DNA from: Tribonema minus
Taxonomy: Eukaryota; Sar; Xanthophyceae; Tribonematales; Tribonemataceae
Reading direction: 5' to 3'
DNA length: 64,000 nt
Assembly: GCA_017506865.1 (NCBI GenBank)
Contig: JAFCMP010000323.1
Location: 248,001 to 312,000, forward strand
The notes under the pieces are model-generated. The model saw only the letters and a list, made by a program, of their open reading frames with translations, made no database searches and had not been told where the DNA came from. Both the position numbers and the translations under genes were made by a program. The first letter of the stretch is position 1. The number at the start of each line of letters is the position of its first letter. Below, in pieces: positions 48,101-58,500 of this stretch.

Positions 48101-49143
48101 ATCGGCGAAGACTGGCGCAGCGCGGCGGGCAGCTGTCGCGCGCTGGCGCCGCTGCTGAACGCGCTGCCGCCGCCGGCGCCGCTCGCGTGCAGGAGCCCCG
48201 GGCACGCGCACAGGTTGCACAGCTCCTTGACGAGCTCCAGCATGATCTTGTTGTGCAGCAGCAGGAAGACCATAGCGCTGGTCAGCGCCGCGCCGCCCAT
48301 GAGCGCCGCCACGACGCCCGCCGCGGCGGCCTGCACGTGCAGTCCGCGCTGCGGGTATGCGCTCACCGCCAGGCTCAGAAGGCCCGGCAGGTGCGGCTTG
48401 ACCTGCTCGCCGAGAGCTGCGTCGCCGCGCGCACACAGCGTGCTCAGTAGCACTGCCACTCGAGCCGTCGCCAGCTCTACCTGGGCGGGGTCCGGCGGCA
48501 GCGGCGGCGCTGCCGCTGCTGCTGCTGACCAGGTGGATCCCATGCTGTCGCTGCCTGCTGTTGCCGCTTCAAATTCGATGACCCTCATTACTCTCAAGCA
48601 GTGCGCCAGGTTCGAGGCCAGACCCGCTTTGCAGCAGAGCTTGATGAATGAGGGGTGATCCATGACCTCGGGCTGCAGCAGGAACGCACACAGATCCGCC
48701 ACCCCCTTCGCCTCGCCGGGCCCCAGGGCGTCGTTGACCAGCTTCGCGCAAGCATCCGGGTCCGCCAGCAGCGTACCGTGCTGCTGCTCGTCCTCGGTTC
48801 CCTCAAGGGCCGCTGCAGCAGCTCTGCCTGCATCTGCCTGCGGCGTGCCTGTGAGCAGCGACAGAAGCGCAGAGGTGCCAGGCCACGGCACCGCTGCCGC
48901 GTTTCCCTCCCGGGCCGCCTTCAGTATCTTCTGGATCTCCTTGACCAGAGTAAATGTTACCCTGTGGATCTCGTCTGTTCTGGCTCGGTCCTCCGCTGCG
49001 TGCTCGTCTGCATCGCCATGCGCATCCTGCCTGGTGCTGCCCCGCGTCAGCGTCTTGGTGTGCGATGCAGCAGGCGTCGACGTGGGACTGCTGCCGGAAG
49101 CGCCATGCTGCCCCACCACCTGCTTCTTGAACCATCCTATCAT
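29082..49143 (-). CDS. Giant BEACH-WD40 protein (WDFY3/SPIRRIG-like, no FYVE seen)
   Basis: Thirteen minus-strand exons: 45424-49143, 44717-44890, 42769-44066, 38080-42256, 37632-37813, 36994-37282, 35908-36328, 34380-35334, 33702-34070, 32988-33433, 31272-31852, 30641-30801 and 29082-29984. They give about 4560 residues. BEACH proteins are large scaffolds in membrane trafficking, lysosome biology and autophagy. A helical ARM-like N-terminal half (from MIGWFKKQVVG) is followed by a ConA-like domain (NGYSFACWFRF, AWHHVALVHA). WRLDLTEGAERARSRL is a WDFY3/SPIRRIG-type signature; then a PH-BEACH domain ends in YKRRYQLRDVALELFDVHG. The BEACH domain has MSNFEYLMELNTLAGRTFND, TQYPVFPWILRDY, RELIPEFYCLPEFLMN and NFGQTPTRLF. 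A WD40 tail ends ELRELMAA. Phases agree except inside exon 3, where the frame shifts by one base near a 13-bp C run (43456-43468), most likely a run-length error or polymorphism. The exon 8 start could also be 35396, but 35334 fits the phase. Confidence 0.9.
30540..30612 (-). repeat. Donor-side echo of BEACH exon 12
   Basis: 30541-30608 repeats 30633-30703 (exon end plus donor; plus-strand view AACTTCACCTGAT, then GCAGCTGGGCCCCCCAAAGC). Additional bare AACTTCACCT donor fragments precede it at about 30505-30530. Confidence 0.85.
31915..32190 (-). repeat. Acceptor-side echoes of BEACH exon 11, two to three copies
   Basis: Plus-strand view: CTCGCGCTCTCCCAGCTGCG recurs at about 31990-32018 and 32108-32132 (real edge at 31839-31858). 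Each copy is followed by a G tract and by AGAATGAGCAGGTC-TTAAGG intron sequence. Confidence 0.85.
32460..32880 (-). repeat. Donor-side echoes of BEACH exon 10, two large copies
   Basis: Units of about 225 bp: GAGAGTCACCTGCTGCGCA, then GTCGAACGCGCCGCCCTGC (plus-strand view). Copies near 32527-32595 and 32756-32830 repeat the true exon edge at 32980-33050, together with flanking intron (GCACTCAT, AACAGA-GCCGGCGCTG, TTCAACTTCTA). Confidence 0.88.
33588..33640 (-). repeat. Donor-side echo of BEACH exon 9
   Basis: 33591-33628 (plus-strand view CCTGCATGAGGCGCTTGTAC, then GCGGCGCGCGCG) repeats the exon end and donor at 33701-33735. Confidence 0.85.
35810..35885 (-). repeat. Donor-side echo of BEACH exon 7
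   Basis: 35815-35850 (CGAACCTGCCGCCGCTTGCT, then GTGGCTGCGTTC) repeats the exon 7 end around 35904-35945. A TGCACACATAT-TGCAAGCGAACCC intron block occurs at 35594-35622 and 35856-35888. Confidence 0.75.
42735..42762. repeat. CCCTAA telomere-type tract in BEACH intron 3
   Basis: CGAACCCGAACCCTAACCCT followed by AACCCTACG lies immediately downstream of the donor of exon 3. A degenerate CCCTAA tract also lies in the same intron at about 42340-42385. Confidence 0.8.
44555..44690 (-). repeat. Tandem duplication after BEACH exon 2
   Basis: A unit of about 55 bp (CCTCAACGTTGTAAACACGT and CCTCAACATTGCAAACACGT, each followed by GTGAACCCCACCTCTGCAC or similar) occurs twice in intron 2, next to a cluster of CTTCAACTTCAAG motifs. 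Confidence 0.8.
45141..45184. repeat. Interstitial TTAGGG array, BEACH intron 1
   Basis: About seven consecutive GGGTTA/GGGTTTA units, the longest telomere-type run in the window, inside an intron and far from any contig end. Confidence 0.9.
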
Positions 49144-49526
49144 GGCGTGACCTGCGCTGCTATAGCGGCGGGGATCTCCTCATGTCCAGCAGGCGCAGTC
49201 CCTTCCATGTGTGCAACAGAGTTTTGCCAACAAGTTCAACTGTTTTTGGGCAACTTCAAGGATACCTGAGAGAGAGAGACCCTCAACTGCCATCCCATGT
49301 GTACAGCATGCGCATGGCCAGAATAGCGGTCAGCAGGACCCCTGATGCAGCTGCTAGCATTTACTGTTTGACTGCCGCACCGTGAGGAAGCACAGGGTTG
49401 CACAGTTCAAAGGTCACCCAACAGCAAAATTGCGACGAGAAATGCCTGTGCCCCGCGCATTGAGGTGACCACTGTGGTCTAGCAACGCTGCAACAGAGCA
49501 CCGCGCAAAGGATCTCGTAAGCAGCC
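49144..49526. promoter_or_regulatory. Shared divergent promoter region of the BEACH and TPLATE-like genes
   Basis: 383 bp separate the two start codons, ATG at 49143 (-) and ATG at 49527 (+). The region must hold both core promoters unless untranslated exons exist. No TATA box is evident; a GAGAGAGAGA stretch lies at about 49268-49277. Confidence 0.6.
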
Positions 49527-52500
49527 ATGGATACGTCAGGCAAAGGAAGGTTGGGTTCCAACGCGACAGGCATGGGCAAATTCGGGGGCTTGTTCGATAA
49601 GCTGGCGGCGGGGGAGTTCATCTCAGATGGTGAGTTTCACACAATCATAGAAATTATCTAAGGGCAATGGTGGATCTCATGATCACAAGTCTCGATCTGC
49701 TGCCTGTTGAGGTTTCGATTATGTTCCTTTTATTTGAGAACAACAGCTTAAAAGCTGGCTTTTGGTTGCTGTATGTACCTCTAGGGCAGGAAAAGAAAAT
49801 GTGGTGTGACATTTTGGCTTGCTTACTGCGTTTTTGTGTACTGCAACGGCTACTGGCCTTGCCACTTTGTCGTCAACAGGCACACGCATTGATGATTGCA
49901 GCTACGTTCGCAAGTGTGCAACAGTTGAAGTCAAGCGAGCAACACAGGCACTTCAAACTGTCGTAGACGCACTCAGCTGATGCAGTTGAGGCAGGCGATT
50001 GTGACAATATACACAATTTGTGGTGATGTTACCTCTAAGTTGTGAAGGGCCTGCTCCCACGACAAGGCATCAGCAGTTGCCAGAGGTGTACGCACACAGA
50101 AGCTGTAAGGAAAGGCGGATGTCTCACTAGTGCGCAGATGTCAAGGGCCCATGCAAATGCGCACCCTGCTGCACACGAGTGCGTCCGCTGCATTGCACCA
50201 GCGCAACCTGTGGCCGCACGCGCAGAATCCCTGAAAAACCATTGAAGAGACGACCGACGCACCCCCACCCTTCTTAACAAACAGTGCGTGATAGTGAGAG
50301 CCGCACCCCCCCCCCCTCCCCCCAAACCTTCGCGCAGTCACAGTACAGGCTGTACTGGATGAGTTCAGCAACCCGGACCCATGACTTAGTTGCCCAAAGT
50401 CACCCCCCCCACCCCTGCCCACCCCCCGCAGTCACAGTACAGGCTGTACTGGATGAGTTCAGCAACCCGGACCCATGACTTAGTTGCCCAAAGTCACCCC
50501 CCCCACCCCTCCCTGAGTTCAGCAATCCGGACCCATGACTCAGTTACCCAAAGTCACCCCCCCCGCCCCTGCCCACCCCCCGCAGTCACAGTACAGGCTG
50601 TACTGGACGAGTTCAGCAACCCGGATCTCAGCGGGCGGCAGAAGCGCATTGTGTACACGGCCATGTGGTTTCTGCTGGGGCGGCAGCTTGACGAGGCGAC
50701 CATGGGGACGGACACGGCGCTGCAGCGCATGGAAGCGCGGCTGCGCGATGATCTCAGGCGAGCGCAGCGCATGCATGTTATTGGAAGTCCTTGTTGAATA
50801 GAGTTCATGAATTCACGGGGACGGACACGGCGCTGCAGCGCATGGAGGCGCGGCTGCGTTATGACCTCCAGCAAGTACACCGTGGACGCGTGTGTTCATT
50901 TGATGCTTGATATTCTTCGAAGTAATTAGAATTCATGGACTTGAAGAAAATCATGTATAAATATGATTGTTCAGGCACTGTTTGCGCATGTGTGCCTGCG
51001 CCCAAGTGGTGACACATGACACAGAAATGAGGCATAGAAGCCAGGCGCCTGACATTATTTAGAGCCCCCTTGACATGCAGAAGACAGGAGGGGACGACCT
51101 GAGCTTGATGCCACTCAGTCTCTGCTGAACTGGCTGGGCAGCACAAACATCAACACAAACTTCACCCTGCCTTGTGCAAGTCACGCGCAATGAGACAGCT
51201 CATGCAGACTCTCACATGCCGCTTCGTCACGCACCCCCCCCCCCCCCTCCCTACCAGACCCATGGACGGCAACGACGTTGCACTTGGCCTGTAACTGCCA
51301 CACACGCCTGTACTGTCACAAGCCTGCAACTGCCACAAGCCTGTAACTGCCACACGCCGCTGCGTCGCGCACCCCCACCCCCCCACCCCACCAGACCCGT
51401 GGACGGCAACGATGTCGCGCTGGACCTGGTAACTGTCACACGCCTGTAACTGTCACAAGCCTGTAACTGTAACACAGCGCTTCACCGCCCCCCCCCGCCC
51501 CCCCCCCCCCCACCACCCCCCCCCCCCCAGACCTGTGGACGGCAACGATGTGGCGCTCGAGGCCCTCGGTGACGCCCTCGCAGTGCTCCGCCTGGCCCTA
51601 GCCCTCCCCGGCGAAGCCTTACCCAAGTTCATCCTCCTAGCCGGCGTCGCGCGCATGCTGCTGGAGTGCGCGGCCTTCCACCCCAACTCCATGCTGCGCG
51701 CGGCGGCGGTGGCGGAGGTGACGGACGCGGCGGCGCGCTGCGCGGCGTGGTGCGGCGGCGGCGGCAGCGGCGGCGGCGGCGGCCGCGCGTTTTTCAATGG
51801 CGGCGCGTATGAGAGCGGCGGCGAGGTGCAGCGCGCGCAGCAGGTGCGTGGGAGCGCTGCCTGCTGCTTAATAACTTGTTTGTATCTTTCTGAATAAATC
51901 GGTTTTCGAATGTCACGTGTTTTGCCCAGCGATGGTCGACCGTCGGCGACTTGCGCAGCTGCCTTTGCTGAATATTAATGAATGAATCGGTGTTCGAACA
52001 TCAGCTGTTGCGTCCGGTAACGGTTGACCAGCAGCGACTCGCGCACATGCTTTCACTGCTGCAACAAGAGCTGAGTTGCTGACATGAAGATCGATGAGGG
52101 TGCTCACAACATCTGACTCTGCTGGTCTACAACCTCCCCTTCCCCACACACTTTCGTCGTCGCACCGCTCGCAGGTCCTGTGGGACTGGGTGCTGGAGGT
52201 CTACGCGCGCACCGTGGTGCTGTGCGAAGACGAGGATGACGCCGTGGCAGCGGCCGCGTTCGCAGCGCTCGGCGGCCCGCTACGTACCTACCCCTTGTGC
52301 GCCACGGCCCTGGACACGGACATCGCCGTGCTGCTCAACGGCGCCGAGCCTGCGGCCAGGCTGGGTGAGCGTTGCTGCACAAGCACGTAGATTGGCACAT
52401 GTGAAGCCAGCGCTTGCGCAACGCATTGCTGCACTATTGTGCAGTTCAAGTTCGTGAAAAGAGCAACTGGCGCAAACCCGCATCAGCGCCAACTGATTGA

Positions 52501-55500
52501 CGTGCCACTTTTAGGGTTAGGGTTAGCCCCCACAATCAACTGCCCCCCCCTCCCGTCGTCCTTAGCCTTTTTCGCATTTAGCTGGGATTAGACTTATTAT
52601 CAGCCTAACCCTAAACCTAAACGTAACCCTAGTTTGAACGTGGAAATGTTCACATCCGCGGTGTGGAAGGCTGAAGTGACAACTGACACGCGCAGCGCTT
52701 GTCAGAACCAAGTAGTGTCAGGCACAGATACAAGTATGACAAATGAATCAAAAGGTCGTAGAGTTCTAGGTGACAAGGCGTGGTTAGCATACACTGGTTC
52801 AGGCGTTTCTTGTGAAGGCTGCTTTGGCCCCGCCTGAACCTCACAGCTATGTTTATATACGATTCCGACGCACACATATAGATTGCAAATTACACATATG
52901 CGTGCAACACGCCCTGTGCTCTCTATGACACCACACTGACGCGATGCCATCACAACGCTCAACCATTCTGCGCCCCTCAGACGCGAGCGCCTCCAGCAAG
53001 GCCGCGTTCCCGCTGCAGCAGCTCGGCGAGGGCGTGCTGCGCGCCGCGCTGCCGGCGCTGCCGCGGCTGCTGGCGCGCTCGTGCACACTCGGCCGTGGCA
53101 GCAGATGCTCGGCGCTGCGCACGTGCTGCCGCCTCGCCGTGGCGGCGCTGCGTGCGGGCTACAGCGCGTGCGGCAGCACCTTCATAGGTATGTAGGTACA
53201 ATGGGTACATGGGGTAGTGTAGACAGTGCTCAGCGCGTGCTGCCGCCTCGCCGTGGCGGTGCTGCGCGTGGGCTACAGCACCTGCGGCAGCACCTTCATA
53301 GGTATGAAGGTATGGGGAGCAGTGTAGACAGCGCTCCTCAAGTGCTGCCGCCTCGCAGGTGTATGCAGCCGCCATGTACGTATAATGCAGACTTATGGTG
53401 TGACTGCCGCTCAAGCCTCTGCCCTGCGCCAATGCTGGTTTGCAATGTGGGTGTGAAGCCAACATGCTCTCACGGACTCCGACCTGTTGTCATAGTTGAC
53501 CTATATTGCAGTCGTCGAGCACTGTGCACAGTCGCTGCTAGGGTTACAGTCAGGGCTAGGGCTGACCGTATCTTCATCGCTTTTGAAGGCCCGTGCGCCT
53601 CAGCAACAGACGCGGTGATGATTGGCCATAATTCTCCCATTCATGACCAGATTGGGATCACCTCTCAGCCTATTGAGCCATTGCTTCACTGCCATCAAAA
53701 CACAGCGAACGCTGCTGCGGCATAGGACCACACACAGGTCATCTCTCATCCCCTCACACCTCACCCCCCGTTGCTATCACTGCAACTGAAAATACGCCGC
53801 CGCTACTGCTGCTGCTGGTGCTGCTGCCGCTGCCGCCGCTGCTGCCGCTGCTGCTGCCGCCGCCGCCAGGCTCGCGCCTGCTGGAGAAGGTCTCGCGCGG
53901 CGGGCTCGGCGGCCGCGGCGCCGCCGCCGAAGCCCCCGCCGCCAGCGCCCCCCCCCTCCTCGCCAGCGTCGACTCGTGGCTGCGCACCGGCGTGCTGCCG
54001 CTGCTGAGCGGCCTCGACGCGGAGGAGGTGGAGTGCGCCGTCTTCACAACGCTGCGCGTGCTGCACGCGCCGCCGCTGCGGCCGCAGCGCGCGCTGCTCG
54101 CGCCCGCCGTCGCGGCCGCCGCCGCCGCGCTGCTGCCGCTGGCCGCCGCCGCCGCCGCGCGCGCCGCGCCCGCGCCGCCGCCGCCGCCGCTCAACGCCGG
54201 CCAGGCGGCGCTGGCGGCGGCGGCGACGGCGGCGCTGCGGTGGGCCCCGCCGCAGGCGCTGCCGCCGCTGCTGGCGGCGCTGGTGCCGGCGGTCGCGCTG
54301 TGCCCGGAGCCTGGTCAGCGCCTGGGGCTGATGGCGGAGGCGTTCTTTGCGGTGATGGTGTGTATGCCGGGCGGCGGCCGCGCCAACAAGCCCGCGATCC
54401 TCGAGGCCATCCTGGAGAGCGACTGGTTGCACGGCGTGCTGAACGCGGACGCGCCGACGGCGGCGGCAGGCGGCGGCGGCGGCAGCAGCGGCGGCGGCGG
54501 CGGCGTGCCGTTCCGGGAAGAGCTCGTCGCGGCGCTCACGCACACGTGCGCCTACGTCCTGACGGCGGGCGCCACCGCCATCGCCGCCGCCACCGCGCCG
54601 AGCGCAGACGCCGACAGCGGCGACGACGTCAATGGCAGCAGCCTGCCGTCGCCCGTGCAGCAGCAGCTGCCGCTGTCGGGCGTCGGCCGCTACCCGCTGG
54701 CGCCGCACGCGCCGGACGCCGCCGCCGCCGCCGCGGAGCGCTGGTGCGACCTGGAACGCTGGGTGACCATGAGCGGCGCCGTGCTGCACGCGACGGGGCT
54801 GTGCGTCGGCTGGGACGGCGGCGCCGCGTCCGCGTCCGCGGGCGCCGACGGCTACACGCGCCTCCTCACGCTCATCCTGCGCCTGACGAGCCCGAGCGCC
54901 GCGGCGGCGGCGGCGGCGCGTGGCGGCGGCGGCAGCGGCGGCGGTGGCGGCGCGCGCGCCCTCGGCTCGCCCAGCCCCATCTTCAGCCCGAACCCGCGGC
55001 CGCAGCTGTCGGGGGATGCGCGGCTGGCGCGCGCGGCGGCGGCACACGTGCCGCGCCTCGATCAGCTCGGCTGGAAGCTGGCGCAGGGGATGCCGGGGCG
55101 GCGCGCGCGCGTGGCGCTGCTCGGCGCTCTGTGCCGCTACCTGGCGGACGTCTCGGGCGCGGCGGGGCAGGCCGCGGACGAGCAGGCGGGTGATGGTTGA
55201 TTGTTGAAGTTCAGACGTTCTCGTTCCGTTGAAGTTAAACTTCAAGTCCTTGTTTTCATTCTGGCGCGCTGATCACGCGCACGCGTCGTGTGTGAGCGCG
55301 TGGCGTGCGCCTGCGGCCTGGTGTGGCGCATCTCCTGTTGAAGTTGCAAGTCCCTTGATTGAAGTTGAACATTGCGACACATCTCCTGCGTGCACATGCA
55401 GCCATGTTGCGTGCGGCTGCATGTGTGACGTTGTGGTCAGCCCTCACGCTGGGCCCAGCGTTACCTCTTAGGGTTAGGGTTAGGGTTAGGGTTAGGGTCA

Positions 55501-58500
55501 CCGCACCTCAAACCCTCACCACAATATGGGCTTTCAATATGCAGTCAGACCTTACAGCACATGGCGTCTCTTGAGCCGCGTTTCATCCCAGGTGCACGAT
55601 GAGAAGTCTTGGAGACGACGCAAGCTCTTCGCCTCTGCTCAGTGTATGGTGTCTGGAAGAGACCACTTCAAAAGCACCAGCGCAAGCACATCACAAATCT
55701 GCTGAGCGCTCAGAGCCACCGCCAGTCGTGCAAATGATAATGCACACACAATGCGCTTCTCTCACACAGCTCAACTCCCACGCCCATTTCTTTCATCATT
55801 TCCGCGCAGGAGGAGGACGACGCCGCGCTAGACCTGGTAGCGCGCGTCAGCGTCGAACTCGCAGCGCTCGACGCCCCCGCCACCTCAAACTTGAAGTCCG
55901 CAGCCCCCCCCGCCGCGGCGGCGACAGCAACAGCGGCAGCGCCCGGCGCGGCGGCAGCAGCGGCGGCGGCGGCGGCGGAGCGCGCCGCGCAGTGGCGCGT
56001 CAACGCTCAGCACGCGCTGCTCGGCTGCCTGGTGCGGCTCGCCGCCGCGTACGACTCGGCGGCGGCGCCGGCGCTGAAGGCGGCACGCGCGGAGCGCGAC
56101 AGGGTGTGCCTGCGCGACGGCCTTGGGGGACAGGGCAATGGGCCGCTGGTGGACCAGGCGCGGCGCGCGGTGGCGGCGCTGGAGGCGGTCACGCGGCGCG
56201 GGCGCGCGTCGCTGGCGGGTGAGAGTCGCAAGTAATTGTTGAGTCTAAGTAGTGATTAGCAGAGTCGGGGGAGTTTCGTCATAGCTGGCGGACCAGGCGC
56301 GCACCATGGCAGGTGAGTCGTTGCGTCCAAGTCATGAGTCATGAGTACCATGCATGTGAGTCACTGAGTCCAAGCAGTGAGTCATTGATAGCATGGTGGA
56401 AGTGGGCACTTGTCGCTGGATGCAAGGTCATGAATCTTGCAGCTGAGCGATGAGTCCAGCGCTGAGTCATAGATGGCATGGTGCAGGGCGCTGGAAGCGG
56501 TCACACGGCACGGCATGCATCCTTGGCAGGTTATGCATGACTCTGAGTCATGAGATACAAAGTTCAAGCAGTGACTCGTAAATGGTGTGGGCCCTGAGGG
56601 CGGGCACGTGGCGCGGGCGGACGCCGCTAGGGGATGACTCTGAGTCGCTGAGTTTGACCAGTGAGTCATAGAGATCGTGTGGAGCAGTGGATGGCAAGTC
56701 ACGGGTTGAAGTTGGGATGAGCCGCGCGTCACAGCCCCCTGGATTCGCTGTGTCGGCGTCACCATCACTTCAAACTAGCAAACCGCGAATGTCGCATCAG
56801 CAGCGAACAGATTCAGATTCCTGGATTCTTCTTTCGTTGCCAGCCGGAGCCAAGTTGCTCCGGCAATCTGCCGCTGTGCGCACGCCATGCACGCCCACAG
56901 CAACCTTCACCTATAGCATCGCCCCTGCTGATCTACGCGACGCGCCATGGCACGCGGCGCCGCCGCCCCGCATACGCTCACAATCCCTTGTACTTCGAAA
57001 TACAACCAACAGGACATTTTTATGAAGTAGACCTAGAAGACATCAATACCCTGACCGGCCGTCCACCGCAAACGCGCGCACCGCGCCAGGCGGCGCGGCA
57101 GAGCTGGCGGCGGCGGCGGCGGCGCGCGCCGCGCTCGGCTTCATCGGCACGCCGCCGGGGCTGCCGCCGCCGGCCGGACCGCTGAGCGCTGATGACGCGG
57201 CGCGCAAGGCAGCGCTCCGCGCGGCACTGCTGGGCGAGCTGGCGCTGCCGCCGGCACAGGAGCGCGATGCGCGACTCGGCTGCGGCGGCGGCGGCACGGG
57301 ATTTGATTATAGGACGGGCGCGCAGCAGGAGGTGGCGGCGCGGCTGTCGCGGCACTTCCGGTGGCCGCCTCGCGGCGGTGAGGCGCAGACGCTCCTATAC
57401 TTCCATTGTCACGTAACCTCAACTCCTAGCCCCCTATTTAGCTCTTACAACGCAGACTTGATCAAGGCATGTAGGTACCGCCAGCGGCCGCCATGCCGAT
57501 TTAACACGCAACCATGCCACTTTCAGCTTATCCCAACTTTAAAACCTGAACCTAACTCCCGGTGGCCGCCGCGCGGCGGTGAGGCGCAGCCGCTTACGGT
57601 TTGGGTTGGGCCCGAAAGCCTGGTGTAACCGCTGCTTGAAGTACAGCGTAGCCTTGAAGTTGTGGTCTTGAGGTATTGCCGTTTGCTGCTGCGTGGCGGT
57701 GAGGCGCGGCCGTGTGACTGTTTTGAAATCAACACTCACGCTAGCCCTGGCCCCAGCCTACCTCGAGCCTTGCCCCCCAAACTTTCAACTTCAATCACAA
57801 GTCTGAAATTGTAGTTGTGCTTGAGGTTGCTGCCGTTGGTCCTTATGCAGCGAGCAAGAGCCCTCTGACTGCTGACCAAGTCTTACATCCCTGACTTCAC
57901 TCTCAGGTTTGTTCAAGGTTATACTTACGTACTTGAAGTTACAGTTGAGGTCACCGCCAGCTCCCTCCGCATGAGCTTGGACGACAGAGCAGGCGCACAG
58001 ACGGAGGCAACAAGAGCAGCTGTCGCCGCTTTCGGTGATGATGGACGCTGCAGAGCTGCGAGCAGCAGGATTTTGATTAAGGGTTAGGGTTAGATTCAGA
58101 CGCGTTAGCCTGGCCTGGCTCTCACCCTAATGTGACCTTCATCTACGCTGATGCTGGAGTACTTGTGACAGCCAGCAGATACACGCCCTTAGAGGAAGCA
58201 GCCTTGTTGTTGGTGCTGTTTGATAGCAATGGGCATGGCAGTGGGCACGCAGACTATGCTGTCTGGCTGAGCACTGCACGCGACACTGGCTAGGGCTAGG
58301 GTGAGGCCGACACGGCCCTGATGCCTCTGCTGCCGCTGCGTACCGCCGCGATGCCGCACGCGCCGTGCAGATGCTGCCTGCGCGGCTTTGGCACAACTGC
58401 GGCAACAAGCAGCTGCAATAAAACCTCCTGCCGTGGAGAGCACGCAGCGCAAATTACCTTTACATGACGGCATTTGTGCAGGATGAAAATCGCAACGCAA

